Positions 26,251 through 36,253 of a stretch of 64,000 nucleotides of DNA are shown here, one piece after another. This DNA comes from Spongiibacter marinus. Lineage in GTDB: Bacteria > Pseudomonadota > Gammaproteobacteria > Pseudomonadales > Spongiibacteraceae. A program made the position numbers and the translations under genes. The notes beneath the pieces are model-generated. The model did no database searches, was not told the DNA's origin, and saw only the letters and a program-made list of their open reading frames with translations. The stretch spans positions 1-64,000 of the forward strand of contig NZ_JAFBBD010000010.1 in the NCBI RefSeq assembly GCF_016906995.1. The letters are read 5' to 3'. The first letter of the stretch is position 1. Every line of letters begins with the position of its first letter.

Positions 26251-27813
26251 TCAGGGGGTAAGTGCCTTGTCGGCGGTACTGGCGATCAGGTATTCGGGGC
26301 GCGGCGTTTTGTCCGGGTAGCGCAGGCTCAGTGGCTCGGGAACGCCGCGTTCGTCTATTAGATACACGTGTTTGCGCTGCAGTGAGCGGGCTTCGCGAAC
26401 GCCGCAGGAGTGGGCGATAACCCCCACTTCATGCATTAGGTTTTTGGCGTAATTGGCCACCCGGGCAGCTTTGTCGGCGGGCACAAGGCCACGCTGTAGC
26501 TCCGGGTCATGTGTGGTGATGCCGGTTGGGCAGGTGTTCTTGTTGCACTGCAATGCCTGGATGCAACCCAGGGCAAACATAAAGCCGCGGGCACTGACGA
26601 TAAAGTCTGCGCCAACGCAAATCGCCCAGGCTGCCTCGGCGGGGTTGATCATTTTGCCCGAGGCGATCACTTTTACCCGCTCGCGCAAGCGGTACTCGTT
26701 GAGCTTGTCGACCACCAGCGGCAAGCTGCGGCGCAGAGGGAGGCCGACATAGTCGATCAAACTCTGCGGGGCCGCGCCCGTGCCGCCGTCGGCGCTGTCG
26801 ACGGTGATGAAGTCGGGGGCAAATTCCAGCCCGCGGCGGTGAATGGCTTCGCCCAGCTCGTCCAGCCACTCGCTGAAGCCCAGCACCATTTTGAAACCCA
26901 CCGGCTTGCCGGTAACGCGGCGGATGCGCGCCAGGGTGTCGAGCAGGTCGTCGATACTGCGAATATCCGGGTGGCCATTGGGGCTGATGGAATCCTGGCC
27001 AACGGGGATGCCCCGAATGGTGGCGACCTCTTCGGTGACTTTGCCGCCGGGCAGAATGCCCCCTTTGCCGGGCTTGGCGCCCTGACTGAGTTTCAGCTCG
27101 AACATGCGTACTTGCGGGTGGCTGGCAAGATCGGCAAGGCGTTGGTCGCTGAGTCTGCCCTCGGCATCGCGCACGCCGTATTTAGCGGTGCCTATTTGGC
27201 AGACGATGTCGCAGCCCGCTTCCAGGTGATAGGGGGTGAGGCCGCCTTCGCCGGTGTTCATCCAGATTCCGGCTTCGCGCGCGCCGGCGGCCAGGGCCTG
27301 CACCGCCGGTTTGGAAATGGCGCCATAGCTCATGCCGGAAATATTGAATATGGCGGCACTGCTAAAAGGTTCGCGGCAATAGCCTTCGCCAATGGTTACG
27401 CTGTGGGTGGGTGCGGCGTCTTCACTTAACGTGGGGAACAGGCAGTTCATAAACAGCACTTCGTTGCTGTGGTTCAGTGGTCGCGTAGAACCGAAGGCGA
27501 CAGTGTTGTCGATATTTTTTGCGGCGCGGTATACCCAGGAGCGTTGGGAGCGATTAAAGGGCAGCTCTTCGCGGTCCATGGCAAAGAAATACTGGCGAAA
27601 GAATTCGCCGAGGTGTTCGAAGAAATAGCGAAAGCGACCGATCAGCGGGTAGTTTCGACGAATGGCGTGCTGAGTTTGGGTGACGTCGCGGTAGTAGAGC
27701 ACGGCGAGGTAGATAAGCCCGGCCCCGATTAAACCCACGATTACCAATGCGCTGTAGCTAATAATGCTGTGGGCAATGGCATTAAGTGACGCAAGTGTGC
27801 TGCTGTCTGGCAT
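26251..27813 (-). CDS. FMN-binding glutamate-synthase-like protein, membrane-anchored
   Basis: 520 residues. A membrane helix at about 17-42 precedes a soluble glutamate synthase central (GltB-type) alpha/beta barrel: FNISGMSYGAISKPAVQALA, MNTGEGGLTPYHLE, KLSQGAKPGKGG, ITVDSADGGTGAAP. An Fe-S cysteine cluster CIQALQCNKNTCPTGIT follows. The amidotransferase and C-terminal glutamate synthase domains are absent, so it is not a full glutamate synthase. Relatives are annotated only as FMN-binding glutamate synthase family proteins. It sits between corC and lnt, a position usually without a gene. Confidence 0.88.
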   Translation of the reverse strand: MPDSSTLASLNAIAHSIISYSALVIVGLIGAGLIYLAVLYYRDVTQTQHAIRRNYPLIGRFRYFFEHLGEFFRQYFFAMDREELPFNRSQRSWVYRAAKNIDNTVAFGSTRPLNHSNEVLFMNCLFPTLSEDAAPTHSVTIGEGYCREPFSSAAIFNISGMSYGAISKPAVQALAAGAREAGIWMNTGEGGLTPYHLEAGCDIVCQIGTAKYGVRDAEGRLSDQRLADLASHPQVRMFELKLSQGAKPGKGGILPGGKVTEEVATIRGIPVGQDSISPNGHPDIRSIDDLLDTLARIRRVTGKPVGFKMVLGFSEWLDELGEAIHRRGLEFAPDFITVDSADGGTGAAPQSLIDYVGLPLRRSLPLVVDKLNEYRLRERVKVIASGKMINPAEAAWAICVGADFIVSARGFMFALGCIQALQCNKNTCPTGITTHDPELQRGLVPADKAARVANYAKNLMHEVGVIAHSCGVREARSLQRKHVYLIDERGVPEPLSLRYPDKTPRPEYLIASTADKALTP

Positions 27814-27880
27814 AAAACTCCCCTCTTGGGCGGCGCTGCCCGGCTATTGTAGACCGTAAGCGCGAGGGGAGTTCAAGTTT

Positions 27881-28738
27881 TTACGCGTCGTCCTTGGCCA
27901 GCTCGCGCATGCGCAGCAAATGAATCTGGCGGTGGTCGGCATTGACCACCTTGAATTCGAAATGCTCCAGCTGGGCCACTTCATTGCGGCTGGGCAGGTG
28001 GCCAAAGGACTGCAGTAGCAAGCCACCGATGGTGTCGAATTCGTCGTCGCTTAAATTTGCATTGAAGTAGGTGTTGAACTCTTCAATGGGCGTGAGCGCT
28101 TTTACCACGAAGTCGTTATCGGCGATCTTGCGGATCGGCAGGTCGTCTTCTTCGTCGTATTCGTCTTCAATGTCGCCAACGATCTGCTCGAGGATGTCCT
28201 CGATCGTAATTAGTCCTGCGGCGCCACCGTATTCGTCGATGACAACGGCCATGTGGTTGCGCTTTTCGCGGAAATCACGCAGCAGCACATTCAGGCGTTT
28301 GCTCTCTGGTACCAGGGTGGCGGGACGCAGCACGGTGCGCAGGTCGATGTCGTCGGTGTTGCCGGTTTTCCACAGCAGGGGCAATAGATCCTTGGACAGC
28401 AATATGCCCAAGACCTCGTCCAGTGTGTCGCCGATAACGGGGTAGCGGGAGTGGCCGGTTTCCATGATGATCGGCAGCAGTTCGCTGAGGGGTTGCTCGA
28501 TCTTCAGCACCACCATTTGCGGCCGGGGAATCATGATTTCCCGCGCCTGCATTTCGCTGATATGCATGGCGCCTTCGACGATGCTGGTGGCGTCGTCGTC
28601 AATCACTTCATTCTGACGAGCAACGGCTAATACATCGAGCAGGTCTTCGCGGGTTTTGGGTTCAGAGGAAAATGCATGGGCAATTTTTTCGATCCAGGAT
28701 TTGTCACCCGGATCGCTGCTAGATCGGTCTTCGCTCAT
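27881..28738 (-). CDS. corC: CorC-type CBS-domain protein (YbeX)
   Basis: 285 residues. The soluble form of the HlyC/CorC family: a short N-terminus (SWIEKIAHAFSSEPKTREDLLD), two CBS domains (about 65-190, REIMIPRPQMVVL to IEDILEQIVGDIEDEYDEEDD) and a C-terminal transporter-associated domain (FNTYFNANLSDDEFDTIGGLL). In E. coli ybeX belongs to the ybeZ-ybeY-ybeX-lnt cluster and is linked to magnesium efflux and ribosome maturation. Gene order here agrees except for the inserted FMN-enzyme gene. Confidence 0.93.
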   Translation of the reverse strand: MSEDRSSSDPGDKSWIEKIAHAFSSEPKTREDLLDVLAVARQNEVIDDDATSIVEGAMHISEMQAREIMIPRPQMVVLKIEQPLSELLPIIMETGHSRYPVIGDTLDEVLGILLSKDLLPLLWKTGNTDDIDLRTVLRPATLVPESKRLNVLLRDFREKRNHMAVVIDEYGGAAGLITIEDILEQIVGDIEDEYDEEDDLPIRKIADNDFVVKALTPIEEFNTYFNANLSDDEFDTIGGLLLQSFGHLPSRNEVAQLEHFEFKVVNADHRQIHLLRMRELAKDDA

Positions 28739-28780
28739 GATTTTGTGTGCTGTCCTCGCTGTGGCCTAGTCGCCCGGCGC

Positions 28781-29257
28781 TTACTGCGCCTCGTAGGGGT
28801 TATTGATATTGAGCTGCTTTAACAGCGCAGTCTCAAGAGATTCCATTTCCTCGGCTTCATCATCGTCAATGTGGTCAAAACCGAGTAGGTGGAGTGTACC
28901 GTGAATTACCATATGCGCCCAGTGATCGCTTACCGCCTTGCCCTGCTCATGCGCTTCGCGTTCAACCACTTGCCGACAGATAACCAGGTCGCCGAGTAAT
29001 GGCAGCTCAAGCTCGGGGGGCAGGTCGATGGGAAACGACAACACATTGGTCGGGGCATCTTTGCCGCGGTAGTCGCGATTGAGGGCCTGGCTTTCCTGCT
29101 CGTCGACCAGGCGAATGGTCAGCTCCGCCTGATCGCGGCGATTGGTGAGTGCGGCGCTGGCCCAGTCGCGCAGTTGCTGCTCACTGGGCAGTCCCGGCTG
29201 CGGGTCGCAGGCCACTTGCAGGTCCACCTCCAGTTCAAGCGGGTTGCTGTCAGCCAT
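28781..29257 (-). CDS. ybeY: Endoribonuclease YbeY (16S rRNA maturation)
   Basis: 158 residues. The metal-binding motif [11 protein letters not shown] (H-x3-H-x5-H) near residue 120 and the preceding [12 protein letters not shown] are intact. YbeY is a zinc-dependent RNase in 3' maturation and quality control of 16S rRNA. It lies two bases after ybeZ in the leftward operon, and the start [17 protein letters not shown] agrees with homologues. Confidence 0.95.
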   Translation of the reverse strand: MADSNPLELEVDLQVACDPQPGLPSEQQLRDWASAALTNRRDQAELTIRLVDEQESQALNRDYRGKDAPTNVLSFPIDLPPELELPLLGDLVICRQVVEREAHEQGKAVSDHWAHMVIHGTLHLLGFDHIDDDEAEEMESLETALLKQLNINNPYEAQ

Positions 29258-29259
29258 TG

Positions 29260-30231
29260 CTAGCGAGCGGTCTCGTCGTCAAACGCGGCGTAAGCTTCGA
29301 CAATTTTCTGCACCAGCGGGTGGCGAACCACATCCTTGGCCTGAAAATAGGTGAGGCTGATCCCTTCGACATCGTCGAGAACCTTCATTACATGGGTGAG
29401 GCCGCTGGGTGTGCCGCGCGGCAAGTCGATCTGCGTGGCATCGCCAGTGATGACGGCTGTAGAGCCAAAGCCAATACGGGTGAGGAACATTTTCATTTGT
29501 TCGCGGGTGGTATTTTGCGCCTCATCCAAAATAATGAAGGAGTCGTTCAGCGTACGGCCGCGCATATAGGCTAAGGGCGCGATCTCAATCACATTGCGCT
29601 CGATCAGCTTGGTGACGGTGTCGTTGCCGAGCATCTCGTAGAGTGCATCGTACAGCGGGCGCAAATAGGGATCGATTTTCTGCGCTAGGTCACCGGGCAG
29701 GAAGCCGAGCTTTTCGCCGGCCTCTACCGCAGGCCTGACCAGCAGGATGCGTTGTACCTGATGGGATATTAACGCCTCAACCGCGCAGGCAACGGCGAGA
29801 TAGGTTTTACCGGTACCGGCCGGACCAATGCCGAAATTGACATCGTTGCTCTGAATCGCGCGCACATAGCCCTGCTGATTACCGCCGCGGGGTTTGATAC
29901 TGCCCTTCTTGGTGCGAATAACGACGGGCTCATTATCTGAGCGGGGCAGCTCTTCCAGGTGTGACTGTTGCATACGAAGGTGAATGGCCTCGGGGTTGAG
30001 TGTTGTGCCGGAGACGCTCTCGCGATAAAGGTGTTTGAGCAGTTGCACTGTTTCGTCGACGGCGCGCTCTTCGCCGCTAATCTGAAAGGTATTGGCGCGC
30101 GCAGCGATGTGCACCTGAAGGCGTTCTTCGATCAATTTGAGGTGTTCGTCTAAGCGTCCGCACAGTGCCGAAAGGTGCTGGCTGTCGCTGGGTTCGAGAG
30201 TGAGAACGCGCTGTGTCGCTTGTGCTGTCAA
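29260..30231 (-). CDS. ybeZ: PhoH-like ATPase YbeZ
   Basis: 323 residues if started at TTG 30231, which has GGAG five bases upstream and aligns with the homologous start ([13 protein letters not shown]). A longer TTG start at 30279 is possible. Contains an N-terminal KH-like region (about 20-90) and the PhoH ATPase domain: Walker [16 protein letters not shown], Walker [12 protein letters not shown], and the sensor [18 protein letters not shown]. Works with YbeY in rRNA processing. Second gene of the miaB-led operon. Confidence 0.92.
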   Translation of the reverse strand: MTAQATQRVLTLEPSDSQHLSALCGRLDEHLKLIEERLQVHIAARANTFQISGEERAVDETVQLLKHLYRESVSGTTLNPEAIHLRMQQSHLEELPRSDNEPVVIRTKKGSIKPRGGNQQGYVRAIQSNDVNFGIGPAGTGKTYLAVACAVEALISHQVQRILLVRPAVEAGEKLGFLPGDLAQKIDPYLRPLYDALYEMLGNDTVTKLIERNVIEIAPLAYMRGRTLNDSFIILDEAQNTTREQMKMFLTRIGFGSTAVITGDATQIDLPRGTPSGLTHVMKVLDDVEGISLTYFQAKDVVRHPLVQKIVEAYAAFDDETAR

Positions 30232-30321
30232 TGGTGCTCCGCGTGTCGCATTGGCGATCAAGTAGTAATGGCTTAACAATACGCCGATTCTTCGCTGACG
30301 AGAATCGGCAAAAACCGATGC

Positions 30322-31659
30322 CTAGTTCAGCAATTCGGCGCGCAGTGAATTCGGCAGTGCCTCGGTGATCACTACGTCGACAAAATCGCCGATCAGGGCG
30401 TGATTGGTCGCCGAAAAGTTAACGACGCGATTGTTCTCGGTACGCCCCTGTAACTGGCCTGGATCCTTTTTGGAGACGCCGGTCACCAGAATGCGCTGCC
30501 GTGTGCCGACCATCTGCCGGCTGATCTGGTTAGCCTGCTGCAGAATACGGTGCTGCAGACGTTGTAGGCGCTCTTTCTTCACTGCCTCGGGAGTGTCGTC
30601 ATCCAGTTGGGCGGCAGGTGTGCCGGGGCGGGCGCTGTATATGAAGCTGAAGCTGTGGTCGAAGCCGATGTCGGCGATGAGCTTCATGGTGTCGTTAAAG
30701 TCGTCTTCAGTCTCGCCGGGAAAGCCGATAATAAAGTCGGAAGACAGGCTGATATTCGGTCTGATTGCCCGCAGTTTGGCGATTTTGTCGCGGTATTCCT
30801 GCTGAACGTGGCCGCGTTTCATGGCCGCGAGAATACGGTCGCTGCCGCTTTGCACGGGCAGGTGGAGGTGGTCCACCAACTCGGGGATGTCGCGGTAGGC
30901 CTCAATTAAGGCGTCGCTAAACTCAACCGGGTGCGAGGTGGTATAGCGTATGCGGTCAATGCCGGGCACCTGGGCGACAAAGCCGAGCAACTCCGCGAAA
31001 TCGACGATCTCGCCTTCGTGGTTTTCGCCGCGGTAGGCGTTGACGTTTTGCCCCAACAAGTTCACTTCGCGCACGCCTTTGGCGGCCAGCTGGGCCACTT
31101 CGGCAATCACGTCGTCAAAGGGCCGGCTGACTTCTTCGCCCCGGGTGTAGGGAACGACGCAGAAGGTGCAGTACTTGGAGCAACCTTCCATGATGGAGAC
31201 AAAGGCACTGGGGCCGTCGACGCTGGGCTCGGGAAGGCTGTCGAATTTTTCGATCTCGGGGAAGGTGACATCCACCACCACTGGGCCGTCGGGTTTGCGC
31301 TGGTCGATCATCTCCGGCACCCGGTGCAGGGTTTGCGGCCCAAAAATAACGTCAACGTAGGGCGCGCGCTGGCCAATATCGCCGCCTTCCTGGCTGGCGA
31401 CGCAGCCGCCAACACCAATCAGCAGGTCGGGGTTTTTGTCTTTCAGTTTTTTCCAGCGGCCAAGTTGGTGGAACACTTTTTCCTGCGCTTTCTCGCGAAT
31501 GGAGCAGGTATTCAGCAACAAGACGTCGGCTTCTTCGGGATTGTCGGTAGGCTCCAGGTTGTGACTGACGCCCAGCAGATCCTGAATACGCGCGGAGTCG
31601 TACTCGTTCATCTGACAGCCGTGGGTTTTGATATACAGTTTTTTGGTTTTCTCAGTCAT
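30322..31659 (-). CDS. miaB: tRNA-2-methylthio-N6-isopentenyladenosine synthase MiaB
   Basis: 445 residues from ATG 31659 ([14 protein letters not shown]). A longer frame lacks homology. The UPF0004 domain has Cys in [20 protein letters not shown] and GGCVASQ for one Fe-S cluster. The radical-SAM motif is CSKYCTFC (C-x3-C-x2-C), and a TRAM domain ends the protein (about 378-440). It adds the methylthio group to A37 of tRNAs reading UNN codons. First gene of the leftward operon, divergent from the DUF1820 gene. Confidence 0.96.
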   Translation of the reverse strand: MTEKTKKLYIKTHGCQMNEYDSARIQDLLGVSHNLEPTDNPEEADVLLLNTCSIREKAQEKVFHQLGRWKKLKDKNPDLLIGVGGCVASQEGGDIGQRAPYVDVIFGPQTLHRVPEMIDQRKPDGPVVVDVTFPEIEKFDSLPEPSVDGPSAFVSIMEGCSKYCTFCVVPYTRGEEVSRPFDDVIAEVAQLAAKGVREVNLLGQNVNAYRGENHEGEIVDFAELLGFVAQVPGIDRIRYTTSHPVEFSDALIEAYRDIPELVDHLHLPVQSGSDRILAAMKRGHVQQEYRDKIAKLRAIRPNISLSSDFIIGFPGETEDDFNDTMKLIADIGFDHSFSFIYSARPGTPAAQLDDDTPEAVKKERLQRLQHRILQQANQISRQMVGTRQRILVTGVSKKDPGQLQGRTENNRVVNFSATNHALIGDFVDVVITEALPNSLRAELLN

Positions 31660-31828
31660 GGTGTGGCGACAAGCCGATAGAAAATGGGCCGACATTATAG
31701 CGGTGTCAACGGCTAAAGCCCAATGAGTTCGGTGCTTTGAGATGACATGTGGTATGATCCGCCGCCGCGCGAGCGGTCGCTTTTGCGCTTGCGAGATCGT
31801 TACTGTTTGCTAGAGAACTGTGTGCTTT

Positions 31829-32170
31829 ATGGCTAAGTCCCCAATCTATAAGGTGATTTTTCACAACAACAACCAGGTGTATGAGCTGTATGCCCGCGCG
31901 ATATACCAGAGCGAGCTGTACGGTTTTATTGAGGTTGAAGAGTTTGTTTTCGGTGATCCAGGGCAAATTGTCGTCAATCCGGGTGAAGAAAAACTGAAAA
32001 ATGAGTTCAGTGGTGTGACTCGCAGTTACCTGCCGATGCACTCGATTATTCGTGTGGATGAAGTGGAAAAAGAGGGGCCGGGCAAGATTCTGGATGCCGA
32101 GGGTGGCAGCAATGTGCGGCATTTCCCCATGGGCGGTCAGCCGATACCTAAGGGGCCCTCGGGCGAGTAG
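31829..32170 (+). CDS. DUF1820 family protein
   Basis: 113 residues from ATG 31829 (MAKSPIYKVIFHNNNQVYELYAR). Highly conserved opening and the block LYGFIEVEEFVFG followed by VVNPGEEKLKNEF, which I recognise as DUF1820, a small cytoplasmic protein found beside miaB in Pseudomonas-type genomes. Role unknown. Ends in a bidirectional terminator shared with the convergent aminotransferase gene. Confidence 0.88.
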   Translation: MAKSPIYKVIFHNNNQVYELYARAIYQSELYGFIEVEEFVFGDPGQIVVNPGEEKLKNEFSGVTRSYLPMHSIIRVDEVEKEGPGKILDAEGGSNVRHFPMGGQPIPKGPSGE

Positions 32171-32182
32171 GGCGCACAATTG

Positions 32183-32209
32183 AAAAAGGGGCCAATCGGC
32201 CCCTTTTTT
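32183..32209. terminator. Bidirectional rho-independent terminator
   Basis: A-tract plus stem AAAAAGGGGCC (32183-32193), loop AATC, GGCCCCTTTTTT (32198-32209). Symmetric, so it serves both the DUF1820 gene (+) and the aminotransferase gene (-). Confidence 0.95.
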
Positions 32210-32227
32210 ATTGCGCCGATAACGGCC

Positions 32228-33508
32228 CTAGTTGGCGAGGCGCTGTCTGACCGAGGCCAGTTTTACGCAGTTGACGAACACCTGCATCGCGCGGTCAATT
32301 TCCTCCAGCGAGGGTACGCTGGGTGCAATGCGGATATTGCGATCTTCTGGATCCTGGCCATAGGGGAAGGTTGCGCCAGCCGGGGTGAGTTTTACACCGG
32401 CGTCGGCTGCCATCGCCACAACTTGTTTTGCCAGGCCCGGCAGGGTATCCACAGAAATAAAATAGCCACCCTGGGGCGCTGTCCAGCTGAGCAGGCCGCT
32501 GTCGCCAATGCCTTCGTTCAGGTGCTTGAGTACGCTGTCGAAGCGCGGTTTTAGCACGGCGGCGTGTTGGCGCATGTGGTCAGCCAGGCCGTCGCTGTCT
32601 TTAAGCAGGCGGGCATGGCGCAACTGGTTGACTTTATCCGGGCCAATTTGGGTCATGCCTAAGTGGGCTTTAAAGGCTTTGAGGTTGGCGGCAGACATAC
32701 CGACAAAGGCGACACCTGCGCCAGCGTAGGTGATCTTAGAGGTCGAGCCAAACAAGTACACGCTGTCTTCAGTACCCGCTTTGCGGGCCGCAGCCATCAG
32801 GCTGGCCAGTTTGGGCGCGTTGTCGCTCAAACTGTGTACCGCGTAGGCGTTGTCCCAGAAAACGCGGAAATTGTCGCCGGCGAGTGTTGCCAGCTTGGCA
32901 ATGCGCGCTACCACGTCATCGCTGTAAACAATGCCGGTGGGATTGCTGAAGCGGGGAACGCACCAGATGCCTTTGATGCTGGAATCGGCCTTCACCAAGC
33001 TCTCTACTTGGTCCATGTCTGGGCCGTTGTCGTTCATCGCCACCGGGATCATGTCGATGCCCAGGTGTTCGCATACGGAGAAATGACGGTCGTAACCGGG
33101 AACCGGGCAAAGAAATTTGACGGTATCGCCGCCTGCTTTCCAGCCTTTGCCGAGGTCGCCAAAGCCCATTTGTGATGCAAACAGTACCGCGAAATACATC
33201 AGCGTAAGGCTGCTGTTGCCGCCGATGAGAATCTCGTCTTCGTTGACGTCTAATACCGGCGCGAAGAGGCGCTTACACTCTGCTATGCCATCCAGGCCGC
33301 CGTAATTGCGCAGGTCGATGCCGCCGTCGTTGCTCAGGTCATTGCCGAGCACGCCGAGAATAGCGTCGGACAGGCTAAGTTGGTCGCTGCTGGGTTTTCC
33401 CCGTGTCAGGTCGAGGCTAAGCCCTGCGGCTTTATGCTGTTCGTACTCTGCGCTGAGAGCGCTTTCCCATTCGCGTAATTGTTCCGTAGATGCTTGGTCG
33501 AGTTGCAA
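32228..33508 (-). CDS. Class I/II PLP-dependent aminotransferase
   Basis: 426 residues if started at TTG 33508, six bases after AAGGTG. GTG 33529 would add seven residues. The PLP fold is evident: GGNSSLTLMYFAV, CPVPGYDRHF, VPRFSNPTGIVYSDD (conserved Asn-Pro), VFWDNAYAVH, and the PLP lysine in LFGSTSKITYAGAG. The pattern matches the MocR-like/AspC-related group annotated as aspartate-type aminotransferase in actinobacteria and gammaproteobacteria. Exact substrate uncertain. Transcribed leftward alone, ending at a strong terminator. Confidence 0.9.
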   Translation of the reverse strand: MQLDQASTEQLREWESALSAEYEQHKAAGLSLDLTRGKPSSDQLSLSDAILGVLGNDLSNDGGIDLRNYGGLDGIAECKRLFAPVLDVNEDEILIGGNSSLTLMYFAVLFASQMGFGDLGKGWKAGGDTVKFLCPVPGYDRHFSVCEHLGIDMIPVAMNDNGPDMDQVESLVKADSSIKGIWCVPRFSNPTGIVYSDDVVARIAKLATLAGDNFRVFWDNAYAVHSLSDNAPKLASLMAAARKAGTEDSVYLFGSTSKITYAGAGVAFVGMSAANLKAFKAHLGMTQIGPDKVNQLRHARLLKDSDGLADHMRQHAAVLKPRFDSVLKHLNEGIGDSGLLSWTAPQGGYFISVDTLPGLAKQVVAMAADAGVKLTPAGATFPYGQDPEDRNIRIAPSVPSLEEIDRAMQVFVNCVKLASVRQRLAN

Positions 33509-33617
33509 GATCGTCACCTTAAAATGCACTAAGCGTTGGCTGGATAGTCGCGCGACACACTGGGTGTATCGAGGCCGCTTAGTATAACTGCTTTAACTAG
33601 CCGCAGTAAGGCACAGA

Positions 33618-35081
33618 TCAAGGTCGATCGCTTTGGCCGCTGATTCCCGACATGCCGGAGGCAATGAGTCTGAGTTGGTGGAGCTCGTCAACCAGGGAGC
33701 GGGCGCTGTCGTCGTCGAGGTTGATGCGTTTGAGCCCGTCGAGTAGGCGCTGCTCTATATCACCGCCCATGTCTTTGGCTTTACGCAACAGTGCCCAGTC
33801 GCGGTGGGGCTTGATGTACCACAAGATGTCATCGACCAGGCCGAGGTTGCGGCGCAGGGCGTCGCTGTTACTGCCGTGGCGGAGCCAGTGGTAAAGCAAA
33901 ATACTGGTCATCGGGCCGTACAGCAAATTGTCGACACTGGCGGGGAGCGTGGTGCCGTGGGTTTTCTGGTCAATGAGGGCGTGCACCTTGCGGCGCAGCC
34001 GAGTAATTCTGCGTTTACCCGCTTCGGCGTGCAGCTTTCGTCGGTCGTTGAGTTTCGCGCTTTGCACTAACTGCTGGCAGCATTGATCCACGGATTCCTG
34101 CAGCGCGTTGAAGTCTGCGCTAGACGGCGTTTGCCCGCTGAGTTGTTTGACGATATCGCGGGTGGCGCGTTCGAAATTCTGTTGCAAACTCGGGTCAGCG
34201 TGCTGCCATCGTTCGCTGCTTGCGACCAACTGGTGACTGATTTGGCGCGCAGGATGTAGTGGGTTGAGAAATAACTGACGGTCGCGCAGTGCAACACTGC
34301 TAACAATGGTTTGCAGGGTGTTCAGCGAAGCCAGGATGCTCGCGGATAGCTGCCGACGATTCACATGGCTGCGCCCGAATATCGCGGCGGCTTCGCGAAT
34401 AAGCTGTTGGTCGCTGAGGGTGCTGCTGTCACCCTGTGGGCGGCTGCGGCCCCGCAGGCGCTGTAAGCGCAGCTCGTTGAGTGCGCGTTGTTGGGCGCTG
34501 AGATTTTGCTGTTTTAGCTGCTGCTCGATATGGGCGATCCAGCCTTCTATGCCTTTGCTTGTTTCTGCGTTGCCGCCATTTAGTTCTGCCAGCAGCTGCT
34601 GGTAGAGCAAGGGGGCTTCGCGCAAAATCAGAACATTAAACAGCGACAGGCATTGGCTGAGGTGGGCGGGATCAATCCGCAGTGGCTTGGCCAGGTGTTG
34701 GAAGCTGGCCAGCAATGCCATGGGGGAGATGGCGCGGCACAGTCTTGCGCAGGCGTTCTCCAGTTCGTCGTTACCCAGCTGTTGGCTGCGGGCGAGCAGT
34801 TGGTCCAGCTTGCTATGCCCGCCCATGGTGTAAGGGCGGGCGGCACGAATATTGTGCTGCAGGTGTCGCGAGAACAGTCGGTAGGCTTCGTCTTGACCGC
34901 TGCGGATATGCCGTTGCTGCGTCAGTAGGGCCTGCTGCTCGTCAGGGTGCTTGCTCGTTAATGCGCGGCGGTGAAAATTGTCTTGGAGGCGCTCCAAATA
35001 GCGGTACAGATGGTCGTCAAACCACCGGCTGGTCAGCGAGCTCATTGTCGCTATCACTGTATCCGCTTGTTTTGCGTCCAT
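33618..35081 (-). CDS. DUF1631-like protein
   Basis: 487 residues, helix-rich, with many Gln/Leu/Arg. No signal peptide or membrane segment. The block LFLNPLHPARQISHQLVASSERW resembles the central motif of DUF1631 proteins, which are around 700 residues in Pseudomonas, so this may be a short form lacking the C-terminal part. The DUF1631 assignment rests on that block and on general pattern. Conserved C-terminal region: LLYGPMTSILLYHWLRHG and ILWYIKPHRDWALL. Function unknown. Confidence 0.6.
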   Translation of the reverse strand: MDAKQADTVIATMSSLTSRWFDDHLYRYLERLQDNFHRRALTSKHPDEQQALLTQQRHIRSGQDEAYRLFSRHLQHNIRAARPYTMGGHSKLDQLLARSQQLGNDELENACARLCRAISPMALLASFQHLAKPLRIDPAHLSQCLSLFNVLILREAPLLYQQLLAELNGGNAETSKGIEGWIAHIEQQLKQQNLSAQQRALNELRLQRLRGRSRPQGDSSTLSDQQLIREAAAIFGRSHVNRRQLSASILASLNTLQTIVSSVALRDRQLFLNPLHPARQISHQLVASSERWQHADPSLQQNFERATRDIVKQLSGQTPSSADFNALQESVDQCCQQLVQSAKLNDRRKLHAEAGKRRITRLRRKVHALIDQKTHGTTLPASVDNLLYGPMTSILLYHWLRHGSNSDALRRNLGLVDDILWYIKPHRDWALLRKAKDMGGDIEQRLLDGLKRINLDDDSARSLVDELHQLRLIASGMSGISGQSDRP

Positions 35082-35269
35082 GGGATGGGGCGCGTCCTTT
35101 ATTGTCAGCGAGCACTGGTATGAGTGCGGCTTTCACATTACTGCAATGTACCATAGATTGAAAAATGGCCACTTGTCACCACGGCTATTTTTTCTCAAAG
35201 CATGAACAATGTCTAATAACACTGTGTCGCAGTGCGAGATTTTCGTGTAGGCACGCGGCTGGCTGGGGC

Positions 35270-36253
35270 TTACGGTTTTTCGGCAAGAAGGACGGCCCGC
35301 TTGGGCGCAGGGTGGCCCTCGGCGGTTAGCTGAGGGTTGTCGGGGTCCAAAAATTCCGCCAGGGAGTGAAAGCGCATCCACTCTGTGCGTCGCTGCTCGC
35401 CCGTGGTGGTCTGCGCAACATCGACTACCCGGATATTTTTGAACCCGGCTTTACTGAGCCAGCTTTCTAGCGTGGCCGTGCTGGGCAGGAACCAGACGTT
35501 GCCCATCTTGCTGTAGCGGCCTTCGGGAACCAGGCATTCGCCGAGCTGGCCGTCGATGATCAGGGTTTCCAGCACGAGCTCTCCACCGCTGACCAGTGCT
35601 TCTCGCAATTGTATTAGGTGGTCGAAGGGGGAACGACGATGATACAAAATCCCCATTGAGAATACGGTGTCGAAGGCCGCCAGTTTTTCCGGCAGGGCCT
35701 CAATGCCCATCGGCAGCACCGCGACTGATGGGTCTTGCAAATAGTGTTGCAGGGCAAAGTATTGCACGACAAACAGGGGCGTGGGGTCGATGCCGACGAC
35801 CAGCTCTGCACCGGCGCCGCGCATTCGCCAGCAGTGGTAGCCGCTGCCGCAGCCCACGTCTAAAACGGTTCGTCCGGCGAGGGGGGCAATATGGTCTTTG
35901 AGGCGCTCCCACTTCCAGTCGCTGCGCCACTCTGTATCGATATGCACGCCAAAAAGCTCAAAGGGCCCTTTTCGCCAGGGGTGCAAGCCCATCAGGGCCT
36001 CGCGCAACTGCTCGCTTTGTTGCGGGGTGATGTCGCCGCGCGCGCCCACGCGCGAGGTGTTCATATCAATGGTGCGTGAGGTGAGCTCGGGGAGTGCGCT
36101 CAGTGCTTGCTGCCAGCGGGGCAGGTCACCGTAGCGTTTGGGGTTGAGGCCCGCGTCAATCTGGTCTGGCAGTTGGTTTGCCCAGGCGGCGAGGTTTTCG
36201 TTGCCCGCAAGTTTACTGAGGAAGGCCTGGTAGTTCATCCGCGGGTGGCTCAT
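35270..36253 (-). CDS. cmoB: tRNA U34 carboxymethyltransferase CmoB
   Basis: 327 residues. KGPFELFGVHIDTEWRSDWKW (about 94-114) and the methyltransferase motif I TVLDVGCGSGYHCWRM are diagnostic. CmoB transfers the carboxymethyl group from carboxy-SAM to 5-hydroxyuridine-34 of tRNA. ATG 36253 overlaps the cmoA stop by four bases, giving coupled translation with the enzyme that makes its cosubstrate. Confidence 0.96.
   Translation of the reverse strand: MSHPRMNYQAFLSKLAGNENLAAWANQLPDQIDAGLNPKRYGDLPRWQQALSALPELTSRTIDMNTSRVGARGDITPQQSEQLREALMGLHPWRKGPFELFGVHIDTEWRSDWKWERLKDHIAPLAGRTVLDVGCGSGYHCWRMRGAGAELVVGIDPTPLFVVQYFALQHYLQDPSVAVLPMGIEALPEKLAAFDTVFSMGILYHRRSPFDHLIQLREALVSGGELVLETLIIDGQLGECLVPEGRYSKMGNVWFLPSTATLESWLSKAGFKNIRVVDVAQTTTGEQRRTEWMRFHSLAEFLDPDNPQLTAEGHPAPKRAVLLAEKP

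Noticed and set aside
31706-32179. 157-codon minus-strand ORF over the DUF1820 gene
   Set aside because: Shadow of a conserved plus-strand gene with a correct start and terminator.
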